DNA from: Seminavis robusta
Taxonomy: Eukaryota; Bacillariophyta; Bacillariophyceae; Naviculales; Naviculaceae
DNA: 64,000 nt
Direction of reading: 5' to 3'
Assembly (NCBI GenBank): GCA_903772945.1
Contig: CAICTM010000365.1
Location: 1-64,000, forward strand
Shown piece by piece: positions 9,385 through 20,443 of the stretch (positions within the stretch are counted from its first letter, which is position 1; each line of letters starts with the position of its first letter). The notes beneath the pieces were generated by a model. The model was not told where the DNA came from, ran no database searches, and worked only from the letters and a program-made list of their open reading frames with translations. Both the position numbers and the translations under genes were made by a program.

Positions 9385-10479
9385 CCTCGGCAGGTAAACT
9401 GCCTGAGTTCTCAACCCCTTAACCTCGGCAGGTAAACTGCCTTAGTTCTCAACCCCTTTAATGCTATTTCCTATTTCCTATTTCCTATTTCCTATATTCC
9501 GTCTCCTTGAGACGGCGCACCTTTTGGTTACCCCCTCAGTTGCACTCTGAAATCGATTGGCTCGCGTTTACTGTGTAATTAGTGTACCCGCACTTCAGTT
9601 GCAGAATCAACGGTCATGTGTATCGTTAAGTAACAAGTTCCCTTTCGAAAATTTAGATCGATTCGTGATAAAAGAACCGTTGAAGTTACTAAGGTTAAAG
9701 ATAAACTGATGATACCGATGGTCCTCAGTCGAGCGATTATTGAAGGCGCAGCACTGACTTCTTCCCTCATTGAATTCGTATGGTAAACAGGAGGTAAATC
9801 CAAGCTTGGCCGACAACAATGTTGAAATCGAATCGATCAATCGATCGAATTGAAGGTGCAGATTCGAAAGCCATCCCTCATTCATTTCTATGGACCATGG
9901 GCAGGCAGTCAGATCTCGGCCGTCAACAGGTGAGTTGTTTTTAATTATTCGAATCGATCAATCGGTCGCACCTCTGTTACCTCTCTGTTATCCAAGCCTC
10001 CTCAAGCCGGCTTTCTTTGGTGCAGAAGCGAAAGCCATCCCTCATGAATCCTATGGACCATGGGATGGCAGTCAGTTCTCGGCCCATGAGGCCAAGTTGG
10101 TGCAATTTGAAAAACAAGAGGTAAGTCTCCGGTCGTCTGCAGTTGAGCACAGAAAACAAAACTCATATCTATTTGTTGTTTTCTTGCTGCTACTGCTGAC
10201 GGCCGAGGAAACATTGTGAGCTTCGAACGAACGATTCTTCGGAGAAAAGAAGAGGGGAGGCTACCACTACGGAGGGAGACTGTTAACTCCAGCCCTACCG
10301 ACAGCTGAACGGATCGTCGTCGAGTCATTGAAGGGAACAGGAGCAAGCTAGCTACTCGACAACACACAGAGAGTGGATCCTCTTACCGATTCATCCCTTC
10401 TTGTTATTTCCTACTGTTTTGGTGGTGTTCCTGTGTCGGTACCCATTTTCCTGTATGCCAAATCAAGTTACTGTTGCCT

Positions 10480-11935
10480 CTAGCTATACGGCAGCTGGCT
10501 ACAATGGCTGGATAACAATATTCGGTTTTGTGCATGTATTCGTATAAGGATCCAATGCGAGTAACCGAGTGCAGCGAGCAAAGTCGACCTGCGTGGTGTT
10601 CGGTACTGTTGCCACTGTCACGATCGATTGAACTCTACGATAGCTGGCTACGATGGCTGGATTGACAATGTTCGGGTTGTGCATGTATTCGTCATAAGGA
10701 TCAATGCAAGGTTCGGGTAAGGAGTGTAGTAGTAAAGCAGAACCTGTGTGTTCGGTACTGTTGCCACTGTCACGATCGATGAACTCTACCGGTAACTGGT
10801 ACAATGGCTGGATTGGATACAATGTTCGGTTGTGCATGTATTCGTCATAAGGATCCAATGTAAGGTACCGGTAAGGAGTGTAGCCAGTAAAGCGGAACCT
10901 GTGTTGTTCGGTACTGTTGCCACCGGTCACGGATCGATGTAACTCTACGGTAACTGGCTACAATGGCTGGATTGAGGAATATTCGGTTGTGCATGTATTC
11001 GTCATAAGGAATCAATGCGAGGTACCGGTAACGTAGCGAGCAAGCCAAACTTTCGGTACTGTTCCACTGTCGTGATGTAGCTATACCGCAGCCGGCTACA
11101 ATGGCTGGATTCATAATGTTCGGTTGTGCATGTATTCGTCATAAGGATCACAATGCAAGTACGGCAACGGAGTGTAGCCAGCAAACGGAACCTGAGTGTG
11201 TTCGGTTACTGTTGACACTGTCGCCGATGTAACTGTACGGGTAGCCGGCTACAATGGCTGGATTAACAATATTCGTTTTGTGCATGTATTCGTTCATAGG
11301 ATCCAATGCGAAGTAACCGACGTGCAGTGAGCAAAGTCGAAACTTGAGTGTGTTCGGTAGTGTTGCCACTGTCACCGATCGATGAATCTACGATAGCTAG
11401 CTAGAGGATGGCTGGATGGACAATATTCGGGTTGTGCATGTATTGTTCATAAGGATCCAATGCGAAAACCGGCAACGTGAGTGTAGCCAGCAAAGTGGAA
11501 CCTGAGTGTTGTTCGTACTGTTGACACTGTCCGCCGATGTAACTGTACGGTAGCCGGCTACAATGGCTGGATTAACAATATTCGGTTTTTGTGCATGTAT
11601 TCGGTCATAAGGATCCAATGCGAGGTAACTGAGTGCAGCAAGCAAAGTCGAACCTGAGTGTGTTCGGTACTGTTGCCACTGTCACTGATCGAGATGAACT
11701 CTATGTAGCTGGCTACATGGTGGATTGACAATGTTCGCGGTGTGCATGTATTCGTCATAAGGATCCAAAGCAACGTACTGGTAACGGAGTGTAGCCAGTA
11801 AAGCGGAACCAGAGTGTGTGGTCGGTACTGTCACGGATCGATGTAACTCTACGGTAACTGGCTACAATGGCTGGATTGACAATATTCGGTTGTGCATGTA
11901 TTTCGTCATAGATCCAAGTAGCCAGCAAACTGAGG
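10480..11935 (+). repeat. Minisatellite, ~10 units of ~152 bp
   Basis: The landmark CAATGGCTGGATT recurs near 10501, 10650, 10805, 10961, 11099, 11251, 11405, 11561, 11715 and 11866. Each unit also has TGCATGTATTCGTCATAAGG, GATCCAATGCGAGGTACCGG, CAGCAAAG, TGTTCGGTACTGTTGCCACTG and CGATCGATG. Units differ by small indels and substitutions, so frames through them are accidental and are not genes. The same unit occurs at 45780-46160 and 47370-48450 on the opposite strand. Confidence 0.9.
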
Positions 11936-11964
11936 AAAAGGAGACGAACGCTGAAAAAAGCCGA

Positions 11965-13258
11965 ATCCTATTTCCTATTTCCTATTCCGGTGAAGCCAAA
12001 GTATAAGGATAGAGATAGTCATAAGCCAACAAAACTGAGCACTATGTGTTCAATACAAGTTAGGGTAGGAATAAATCATTAATATTTAAGGTTAGTGCAA
12101 TCATCACAACAGCACAATAAGCCAGCAGGAGCTGTAAAGGTAAGAGTTACAATAAGGGAATGGCAGCTGGTAAATTATAGAGTAGCGGGCGCAACACACG
12201 ACGTAGTCGAGGTGTTGTCGCCAGGGCTAGCTTAATAAAAAGAAGGTTGCAATGAGGGAATGAATGATACCGGGCGGCAACACACAACGTAGTCGAGTGT
12301 TGTCGCCAGAGCTAGCTTGAAAGATGGGTGCAATCCGATCGGCAGGTAAACTTGCCTGAGTTCTCAACCCCTTTAATGCAATTTCCTATTTTCCTATTTC
12401 CTATATCCTATTTTCCTATTTCCTATTCCGGTGAAGCCAAAGTATGAGGATAGAGATAGTCATAAGCCAACAAAACTGAGCACTGATGGTTCAATACAAG
12501 TTAGGGGGTAGGAATAAATCATTAATATTTAAGTTAGTGCAATCATTACAACAGCACAATAAGCCAGCAGAGCTGTAAAGGTTAGAGTTACAATAAGGGA
12601 ATGGCAGCTGGTAAATTATAGAGTAGCGGGCGGCAACACACGGCGTAGTCGGGTGTTGTCGCCAGGCTACTTAATAAAAAGAAGGTTGCAATGAGGGAAT
12701 GAATGATACCGGGCGGCAACACACGACGTAGTCGGGTGTTGTTGCGGGCTAGCTTGAAAGATGGTGCAATCTCAAACATGATCCTTTCTTCTATCTGTCT
12801 TTCTCCGAGGTATCGCAGCTCCCGCTGAATTAACATGCTATTTCCTATTCGGTGTAAGCCAAAGTATAAAGGATAGAGATAGTCATAAACAACAAAACTG
12901 AAATTGATGGTTTAATACAAGTTAGGGGTAGGAATAAATCTATTAATATTTAAGGTTAGTGCAATCATCACAACGCCCAATAAGCCAGCAGGAGCTGTTT
13001 AAAGGTAGAGTTACAATAAGGGAATGGCAGCTGGTAAATTATAGAGTAGCGGGCGGCAACACACGACGTAGTCGGGTGTTGTCGCCAGGGCTAGCTTAAT
13101 AAAGAAGGTTGCAATGAGGGAATGAATGATACCGGGCGGCAACACACGACGTAGTCGGGTGTTGTAGCCAGGGCTAGCTTGAAAGATGGGTGCAATCCGA
13201 ACATGATCCTCCTTCTTCTATCTGTCTTTCTGCCGAGGTATCGCAGCTCCCGCTGACT
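11965..13258 (+). repeat. Three tandem ~430-bp tail units with long hairpins
   Basis: The word CAGCTGGTAAATTATAGAGT recurs near 12168, 12607 and 13029, giving spacings of about 440 and 422. Each unit starts after TTTCCTATTCCGGTGAAGCC and contains two strong inverted repeats of the form GGCGGCAACACACGAC-gta-GTCGGGTGTTGTCGCC (16-base arms with about two imperfect pairs). These are followed by AGGGCTAGCTT. The last two units end with CCGAGGTATCGCAGCTCCCGCTGA. Unit 1 is shortened and re-joins a head-like hairpin at ~12346. Confidence 0.8.
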
Positions 13259-14101
13259 TATTTGATTCAAAGAGTGGCTCCTTGTGCTGGATTTGAGCCT
13301 GGCGTGGATCCTCGGAAGGACAGGAGCTCGGTCCATGGATTTAGAGCTCCCCTCTCGTCCTGGCATGTGATCAAAGCAACAATCCAAAACTTCAGCAAAG
13401 GTGAAGTGGAGATCAGGTAAGCAGCGTGAGAAAACCTCATGGTCTGGATCATTGAACAAACGTGCGCAAGACTCGAAAACTGTTTCTGGCCTGTCTTCTG
13501 AGTTGCGTGCATCTAACTCCTCTCTGTCACCCAACCTGTGCATCTCAAGGAAGGATTCGCGGATGGAATCGTCCAACATACACTCAATGAGACGTATGTA
13601 TGGCTGGGTATCAACCCAGGGAGAAGCCTTCTCTTTCTTTTCACTCTTATCCTCTTTCTCCAAGTCAGACTTCGTCACCATATCAAAGAGTTTGAGCTCT
13701 TCGGCAATAACAAAGGCACGATCGTTCTTGTTATCAAGGGGATGTGCCTGAAGCCAAGCAACACACTTCTTCTTTTCCCAGTTTCCACATTTTGGTCCAG
13801 GAACAAGGCCTTCAAGGATGCATCGGCGACGAATCTCCTCACAGAAGTGTTTCTGTGTTGGTGTTACCTTCTTCTTCAACTTCATTGAGCAGTATGGCTC
13901 CACATCCACATTCCCTGCCTCACGTAAGTCAAAAGTGTTAAGACCAATACACATTGCCATGAGATCAGCAGCCTTTTCACCACCACATTTGTAATACCTT
14001 TCCGTTGGTCCAACAACACTGGCATCTGGATGCACTGCTCCCAGTTCATGGTACGGAATGGTGGACAAAGCACGTTGTTCGTCAGTTGTTTCGTTGCTCA
14101 T
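13239..14101 (-). CDS. Unrecognised ORF whose 3' end runs into the repeat element
   Basis: The probable start is ATG 14101 (MSNETTDEQRALSTIPYHE); the frame is also open upstream to 14209. The protein is charged, with Cys-containing segments (KHFCEEIRRRCILEGLVPG, PKCGNWEKKKCVAWLQAHPL, LNTFDLREAGNVDVEPYC) and an acidic-basic linker (LEKEDKSEKKEKA). The frame continues across 13258 into the tail unit of copy A and stops at 13091, so its last ~50 residues are repeat-derived (QRELRYLGRKTD). The same tail is also readable at 12588-12836. The original C terminus has therefore been replaced or lost, or the repeat supplies it. I do not recognise a family. It could belong to a multicopy mobile element or be a host gene hit by one. 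Confidence 0.5.
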
Positions 14102-14209
14102 GGTACTTCTTTTTCTGTTCTCTCTCTTCGAAAACTGGAATTGTGATCCAGCAAATCTGTTAACTCGAAACAAAACAATGACAATGCTGCTTACCAAACA
14201 AACACACAA

Positions 14210-15224
14210 GCCTGATTGGCTTCATGCCAAAGCGGTAGGGGTAAGTGGCTTTCTTGGTGCGAGCCATTGGTCCTACATTGGTTGTGATGAGAGTGGTTTC
14301 CTCTCACCACGTTGTCATTGTGTTTGTTTTGTTGCAAGCTTGTGTTTGTTTTGTTGCAAGCTGCGAGAAAGATGCCAACTTTGGTGGTGATTGTTCGAGA
14401 ATGTTCCCCTCCATGAACCAATCAGAATGGTCCGGGGAAGCAAAACCTGATTTCACCTTTGGGCAGACGAGGGCCGTTGGACTCTGCCCAAACCTGATTT
14501 CAGGTAGTGGGCAAGGGCCTCATTTGGGAGTCATTCTGACCACGTCATCTTCAACAAGGCCCGATTCTCCAATTTGACCCTCATTTTGGAGTAGTTGAAA
14601 CTGAGCCTTAGATCTCCCAATACAATTGACAATATGAAAAGCTACTCTTAGCTTGTGTGCCAACGGGACTTTTACCGTATTGTACGGTTGTTACCCTCGC
14701 GAGGGGCATACGGTACAGTATGTACCGTACCGACCGGTACAGTACAGCCGTACCGGTAGTACAGTTTCTTCCAAGTCTTCATTCGTTTCATTCGTGGATA
14801 CCACAAAGATACTTAGAAAAGCACATGTAATCCGCGCACCTCTTTTACGAGAGAGCTCCGTTGACTTGCCCCGCCCACAAATCGCTGAAAAATAATGAAA
14901 GAAATTTCGAAATTTCACACCTGCGATTGGATGACGCAAGGCTGATGATGGAAGCCACTCCAAGGAAGATTCCTCTTCATAGGCAACGAGCGACACGCGC
15001 ATTAGCGCTGGCTATGTCATAGCTAGCCAGCTATCTAGTACCAGCAAAGGATTTCGTGTTGCCAGATACAATTGGAAGACCTACCACCCAAAAGGAGTGG
15101 CCCACTGGATCATCAAATTGTTAGTTTCACAAGTTAGACCCAACAACAACAAAAGAGTAAAGAGGCTTTTGATCCAACTCGAAAGAAGCAAGCAAGGAAG
15201 AAAGCAATACTGTAGATCAAAACA
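14210..15224. other. Intergenic region with palindromic GTAC cluster
   Basis: No coding sequence is convincing. Positions ~14690-14762 contain a dense run of GTAC/CCGG palindromes (CCTCGCGAGG, ACGGTACAGTATGTACCGT, GACCGGTAC, CGTACCGGTA), upstream of the RING gene. A short internal duplication, TGTTTGTTTTGTTGCAAGCT, occurs at ~14320-14363. Confidence 0.45.
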
Positions 15225-16078
15225 ATGAGTGACGATAGCAGCAACGATGACGATTTCTGGGACAAGATCACTGCGACGATGGGATTAGAGGAGGAAAGCA
15301 AAGATAAAATGCCGTTACCGCTCTTTATGATCATCCTGGCAGTAGTCGCTACTTGTTGCTGTGGGACAGTCTTTTATCTGTCACTTCGACACGAACGAGA
15401 AAAGGAACAGAAGAGGATTGGTAAGCCATCTCAAACTAACTCACTTGAAAGCCTGCTGGAGTAGTGTTGGATCCATCTCATCCATCTGCGTGACAATTGT
15501 TTGGTCTTTACACAGATCGCAAAGTGAATCGAGGCAAAATGTTGACCAAATGCCTCCAACCGCGCAAATGGGATTCGGACGCCAGTACCTACGCGGACAC
15601 GGAGTCGGCGTCGGACATGGCCACTCTGGACGACGATCCACACCCCATCAGTTCTCGTTCGCTCAACAACAGCCACCAACATAATGTGGTCTTTGTCATG
15701 AACAATCATAAGGGCAAGGGATTCGATCAGTGTCAAATTTGTGAACAGCCGTATTCTCAACAATGCACCATCTTGCAGTCCAACAATCACAACTGTGGTC
15801 ACATCTTTCACAAGGAATGCATGGAAAAGTGGCTCAACTACGAACACCTATGTCCCATCTGCCTCAATGTCTTTGCCTTGCAAGATCCGACCTTGAAGCA
15901 AAATAGATTCTCTTCCAACCAGAGTGGCAAAACACCCGTGTCGTCTGCTCCTCGAAGGAATATTACTACTAGTAGCACGTCACACCAAGCAGTGGTGCAG
16001 CACAATATCACTCCGGCGCCACCCATGCCATCCCTTGTGGAACTACCGGACGATGCCTTTTCAACAATTGATGTCTAG
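15225..16078 (+). CDS. Single-pass RING-H2 finger protein, probable membrane E3 ubiquitin ligase
   Basis: Two exons, 15225-15420 and 15516-16078, are joined by a 95-base GT-AG intron that splits an Asp codon, giving 252 residues. An acidic N terminus (SDDSSNDDD) precedes one transmembrane helix (~30-50, PLPLFMIILAVVATCCCGTV) and basic stop-transfer residues (RHEREKEQKR). The RING-H2 finger at 138-181 reads CQIC...CGHIFHKECMEKWL...CPIC, with all eight ligands present. RING-H2 proteins recruit E2 enzymes and ubiquitinate substrates, and the position of the helix suggests an endomembrane ligase. The finger's first spacing is long because of a polar insert (PYSQQCTILQSNNHN). The Ser/Thr-rich tail probably carries regulatory sites. 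The substrate is unknown. Confidence 0.85.
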
Positions 16079-16515
16079 GAGACAAAGAAGAAAAAGCGCG
16101 TGCTGTTCTGGCGTCAGAGCAGCTACGTTGTTGCAATCAACATTTTAAAAAGACAGCCTCCCGGTATGATGGTTGCCAGTCGATTCTTCTCTGTGACAGA
16201 CTCTGGTTCTTCCTTCCTGTGGTGCTGATGATTTGCTTTCTAAAGGGGTGTCAATTCATGAATTAGAGAGGCTTCATGGTGGAAGGAACTCTCCTTGCAT
16301 GCTCCATACACAAATTACGACGGATTCCTTACCGTGCATTCAAGTTACAACAGCGGATGCATCTTATTAGAAGGAGTCTCCTCGTTACTGCATTTTACTT
16401 TATACCATTGCATGTATCTCAACGGTAATATCTACAATCTATCCCCTATCACAAGAATGACAGGCGTTTTCTTTCTGACATGAATGATATCAAGTCATAT
16501 CCCTCAAAAGTCTAG
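16079..16515. other. Intergenic between convergent genes
   Basis: This spacer lies between the stop codons of the RING gene and the UbiA-like gene. It probably holds both 3' untranslated regions. No gene, repeat or RNA is seen. Confidence 0.4.
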
Positions 16516-18621
16516 TTAAACGTCCATTGCCAATTTGGTTTGGAGCAGATGGGTTCCTTCATCCACCACAGCACCGTCAACCAGGGTGGATGTAGATGCA
16601 AACTTGGAATAGCGCCGTTGCAAAAAGTGAGTCACCTTGCTCAGGCAAAGGGAGGGATCCTGTAGTTCAGGGTTGAGGTGGATGTCGTGCGACTGGAACA
16701 TTTCGTACATGAAACTCAAGTGACAAATGGCCGTCGGAGAGTGGCACAGAATGGTGGGAGACGAACAAGCCAAGATTTGCTCCGTCAAGATGATCTTGTC
16801 CACAACACGCATCCAACTGGCTTTGCCACTCATCATGTTTTCTCCACCAAGGATTGGTGTCTTGAGCAACGTTCCACCAATAACGATGCATTGAGGCGTG
16901 TCCAGAATCACGTCCCGCCCGGTGGCCACGGCGTGATGAGCCACATATTCTAAGGTCCTGCAGTTCCGGAGCATGGAGGCAGCTTCATTACTGTATGAGA
17001 TTCCCGAGATGACATGAACCACAATGACAATCAAAACTCGTCGGGCCAGCAATAGTACCACCACTTCCTGCCAGGACTGAGCACCCAAAACGGATACCAC
17101 TGCTTGGAACACTTGAAGAACCAGAATGCAGACTCCAGTAACCACATTGATTTGCAGGTATTCGGGGTTGACGTAACCGGCCCATATTGAGCCTATGGGT
17201 ACAATCACCGAAGCAGAAGCAATCAAGGCAGCCCAGTTGGACAGAGCAATGGTATCGAATTCCGTGGTGAATGCGTAGTGGATGAGTACATCGAGGGTAA
17301 GTGCCAGAAAAATAACAAACATGTATCGTTGAATGTAGGCCCAATCATTCTTTAGCAGACCGGACAAATGTTGCTGCTGAGAAGCATGGATGACGCTAAC
17401 AACTCCGACGGCACAACAGAAAAGTGGAATGTAGAGTCGAATCCACAAGCAGCCACTGTTAGTTGGAGCCATGAAGAAAGCAAACAGGGTGATCAAGACG
17501 CAAACACCAACGGTGAAAAGCTCCGCTTGGCATGGGTGTTCATAGAGAAGGTCCAAGAGGGGATACTGTCCTTCCTCATCCGAGGCAGCAGTCCTGATGG
17601 AGGAATCAGACAGACACTCACCCTCTCTAGTAACGGAAGTGCTTGCTGGCTTTTCTGTAGTCGGGAGCTCAGCTTCTTTGATGTAAGCTTGGAGGACTAG
17701 AGCAGATCCAACCAGTAGAACCAAAATCAAGGTGGCTTCTGCAGGTGGCCGAGCACCAAACATCATTGCTGGGAAGCAAAGTACTTCAACTGCACGACCG
17801 GCTTTGAGTGCCTTGTAGCCCTGTTCTGCGGTTGGATTCAGGTAGAGCTTGATACGACTGTAGCAGTGGACTACTAACCCAAGTGTCAAGGGCAAAAGAG
17901 GTTCTTTGGTAACGTCCTCCGTAGTAAACACGGGAATGCCTTGCATCAGGATACCGATGGTGCCAAGGACGCCCGACACAATAATTGCAGGGCGCTTCCC
18001 GAAGATGACAGGGAGGACGAATTCCTCTTCAGAACCTTCAAAGAGATCTTTGAAAGCTCCAACAATGTTCATATTGATGTCAATGAGGAAGATTGAAACT
18101 GCAACGTAGTAGATTGTTGTGGGGAGGCTTCCAAATGCGGCCAGAGAAGCTCCGGCTGATGGACTCACAAGCAAAGCTCCGTACAACGACGTGAGCCCTA
18201 AAGCTGCTGGCAGCATGAGATGATGAATGAGAGAGTACTTCTTGAGGGCGGAGTACCATCGAGTAAGTAGCATCATAGCCATCATGGTAATAGAAGCTTC
18301 AAGGGAGATTGGTGCTGACAGTAGGCACGACAGGGATGCACAAACGTACCCGTTCAAGAGAACGGAGTCGGCAGTAAACAGGCCAGATGGAATTGGGCGG
18401 AACTTGGCGTTGACGGCATCTGCATGTCGATCCTCGTAATCATTGAATGATTGAACGGCAGCAGTTGAAATCAAAGCAAAGAATGATAACAGCATGTACT
18501 GAAGTGGAGTAAGGTGCTCAGATGCGACCAAAGCGCCAGCAAACATGGCAGCCAATACAATGGGAACATTGAACACGCGGACCAGCTTGAGCCAAGATAC
18601 GATGGCAGTGGGAAGCGACAT
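16516..18621 (-). CDS. UbiA-family prenyltransferase fused to a second multi-pass membrane region
   Basis: This is an intronless 701-residue protein. The N-terminal ~310 residues are a UbiA-type integral-membrane prenyltransferase. The first Asp-rich motif is at 60-68 (NDYEDRHAD), followed by KFRPIPSG. The second is in the DINMNIVGAFKDLFEG segment. Such enzymes attach a polyprenyl chain to an aromatic or other acceptor (ubiquinone, plastoquinone, tocopherol, heme A, archaeal-type lipids); the acceptor cannot be told here. An acidic/Ser-rich loop (~330-355) leads into an additional set of about six hydrophobic segments, then a soluble ~170-residue tail (ILDTPQCIVIGGTLLKTPIL, HFLQRRYSKFAS). Typical UbiA proteins are ~300 residues, so the second half is extra. 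No plastid or mitochondrial presequence is evident. Confidence 0.75.
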   Translation of the reverse strand: MSLPTAIVSWLKLVRVFNVPIVLAAMFAGALVASEHLTPLQYMLLSFFALISTAAVQSFNDYEDRHADAVNAKFRPIPSGLFTADSVLLNGYVCASLSCLLSAPISLEASITMMAMMLLTRWYSALKKYSLIHHLMLPAALGLTSLYGALLVSPSAGASLAAFGSLPTTIYYVAVSIFLIDINMNIVGAFKDLFEGSEEEFVLPVIFGKRPAIIVSGVLGTIGILMQGIPVFTTEDVTKEPLLPLTLGLVVHCYSRIKLYLNPTAEQGYKALKAGRAVEVLCFPAMMFGARPPAEATLILVLLVGSALVLQAYIKEAELPTTEKPASTSVTREGECLSDSSIRTAASDEEGQYPLLDLLYEHPCQAELFTVGVCVLITLFAFFMAPTNSGCLWIRLYIPLFCCAVGVVSVIHASQQQHLSGLLKNDWAYIQRYMFVIFLALTLDVLIHYAFTTEFDTIALSNWAALIASASVIVPIGSIWAGYVNPEYLQINVVTGVCILVLQVFQAVVSVLGAQSWQEVVVLLLARRVLIVIVVHVISGISYSNEAASMLRNCRTLEYVAHHAVATGRDVILDTPQCIVIGGTLLKTPILGGENMMSGKASWMRVVDKIILTEQILACSSPTILCHSPTAICHLSFMYEMFQSHDIHLNPELQDPSLCLSKVTHFLQRRYSKFASTSTLVDGAVVDEGTHLLQTKLAMDV

Positions 18622-20422
18622 TTTGTTTCAAGTGCAGTTTTTGTGAGGTTGTGTCGAGTTTGATTGTTACTAGAAATGGAGATAGGCTGGTTTGGTTAGA
18701 TTGGCTGTTCGGAAAGTTGAAAGCTAAAAATATGATAGAATGCTTGCAAACGAAAAACGAAGAATGCAGAAACGTACTTACTCCAAGCCGCGGAAACAGA
18801 GTAATATTGGGAAGCGGCGCGGGACCTTGGTCAAGAGCAACACCTCGGAGCGATGGCCACCAGACCAGAGTAACAACTATCTTCCCGAACTGCTCGTCCT
18901 TGTGCGGGATTTACAGACGTGGACAGTCGTATCATAAAGGAATTGAACAAATCGCAAGCTCTTTCCTCGAGCAACTGGGACTGTACCGTGCTCACGCAGG
19001 CGTGTCACACTTCCATTGAATTAACGTTCTCTGAAGACAGTTTAAAATGAGTAGTTGAGGTAAATAAATAGCAGCTAGGAGGTACCAGAACTCTGACACG
19101 GATGCTTGCTTTAGCACTCTCACTTCTTGCTTTCCTGTTTTGCCAGATCTATCTAGGTTTTATCCAACAAGCGGGCTTGGGATTCATTTGATTCGATTCG
19201 ATTCGATTCTGGTTTGATTCCGCTATTAATACATACTGTGCAAGCGAAGGCGAGACTGGCTAGCTAGCTAGGGGAGATCAAGTGAGAGCAAGAACCAATC
19301 AATTGTTCCAACCGTGCAGGACCCTGCTCCCTTGATTTGAAGCAGCTTAGGTAGCCTCTAGAATACCTTTCCTTGGAAGACTGAGCAAACTCTGGCGCAA
19401 GCAAGACCTTCTAGCAAACCTACGAAGGCATTAGCAATGCAAGTGTCTATAGTTCTACCGTAATGGTAGCCCATCTGTAGGTTGCCTCTATCATTGATCT
19501 GGTGCTGTTGGAAGAATGGGGAAGATCAGAGCCCACGCGAAGCCTCCTTCATGCTCTCGGATTACCTGTGCACTGAAGAAATCAAAACATATTCTTGGTC
19601 GATGTTCCGCAAGACCTTCAAACTAATTTAAACACAACTCAGTTTGGTCTCGAACTGAGTTCAATGAAACTGCCAAGCCGAATTCGGGGTAACACTACAA
19701 AACGGCTCGTTGCTACTCTCAATTGAACCTTTTGACATCCACACCCAAGCTATCAAGAGATTGACGCACGTTGCGTCCGGTTCTCTTCGAGATTCCATCA
19801 CGCAAGAACGGAGCAAACTGATGCAAGTACTAGACTGACATGAGGGCTTTGCTCCGAAGCAGCGTCGCTTGCGGAACCGACTTGTTCAGGAGAAACATAC
19901 TAGTTTTATATTGGTCAAGATCAACACGTTCCGGTCACTTTATCCCATCAAAAACAAAACAAAAGACTAGATCTAGCTAGCTAGCTAGAGAAAAACACCC
20001 GGAACAAGAATGAGCAAGTGGCCCTCGAGGACGCAGACCCGAAAGCAAAGGATTTAACAAACCGATGAAATCAAACACGGAGTTATCTATGGAAGCCGGC
20101 TGAGGCTTCATTTATTGTGGGGCACATTCATTGCATGTTTCTCAAGCAAATGTTTGAAGCGTTGATTTTGGACATCTGACATCTGGGCCTGGATGGACGT
20201 GACGGGTCCGTACCGATACAACATGTACATCGTAACATGTACCGGTACCAATGACAGGAAATGCATGATGGAGGTGTCGAGGCTTTTGATTGAAGGTCTA
20301 TGAGACGCAACAAAGCTCACACAATTTTACCAGGTGTACCTTGGATCATCGTTCATCGTACGTACCGTTCCCAGGCATCCAACCAGACGACCGACCATAC
20401 CGGTACAGCACACTGTGTAGCC
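18622..20422. other. Gene-poor 1.8-kb spacer
   Basis: No supported gene. It contains a GATTC microsatellite (~19188-19210), CTAGCTAG tracts (19258-19270, 19972-19990) and, at ~20200-20250, a GTAC/CCGG palindrome cluster (ACATGTACCGGTACC) about 200 bases upstream of the SGNH-Hog gene. That cluster may be promoter-associated. Confidence 0.4.
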
Positions 20423-20443
20423 ATGCCGTGCAATACTGTAATC

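Larger units (their letters stand above)
9385..13258 (+). mobile_element. Minisatellite-bearing repeat element, copy A
   Basis: This copy begins with CCTCGGCAG followed by a small hairpin (GGCAG-gtaaa-CTGCC) and GAGTTCTCAACCCC, all present twice (9385 and ~9421) and again near 12346. In order it holds a TTTCCTA microsatellite (~9465-9495); a core (9500-10480) with CATCCCTCAT...CTATGGACCATGG modules; a ~152-bp minisatellite (10480-11935); the junction word GACGAACGCTGAAAAAA; and three ~430-bp tail units. The units end in GCCGAGGTATCGCAGCTCCCGCTGA. The same parts, in the same order but inverted, occur at 45371-49530. Head copies are preceded by TAA/TTA and tails are followed by TTA, which suggests a 3-bp TWA target as in PIF/Harbinger-type DNA transposons. 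No transposase is seen, so it is non-autonomous if mobile. Confidence 0.65.

Noticed and set aside
10499-11773. Many minus-strand frames of 60-140 codons with similar peptides (e.g. LDPYDEYMHN)
   Set aside because: They are accidental translations of the 152-bp minisatellite. Frames shift between units by indels and no start, domain or codon bias is present.
11965-13258. Helitron 3' end (hairpin then CTAG)
   Set aside because: The stem and CTRR-like word are present, but the base after CTAG is C rather than T, the hairpin occurs twice per unit, and no 5' TC end or Rep/helicase sequence is seen.
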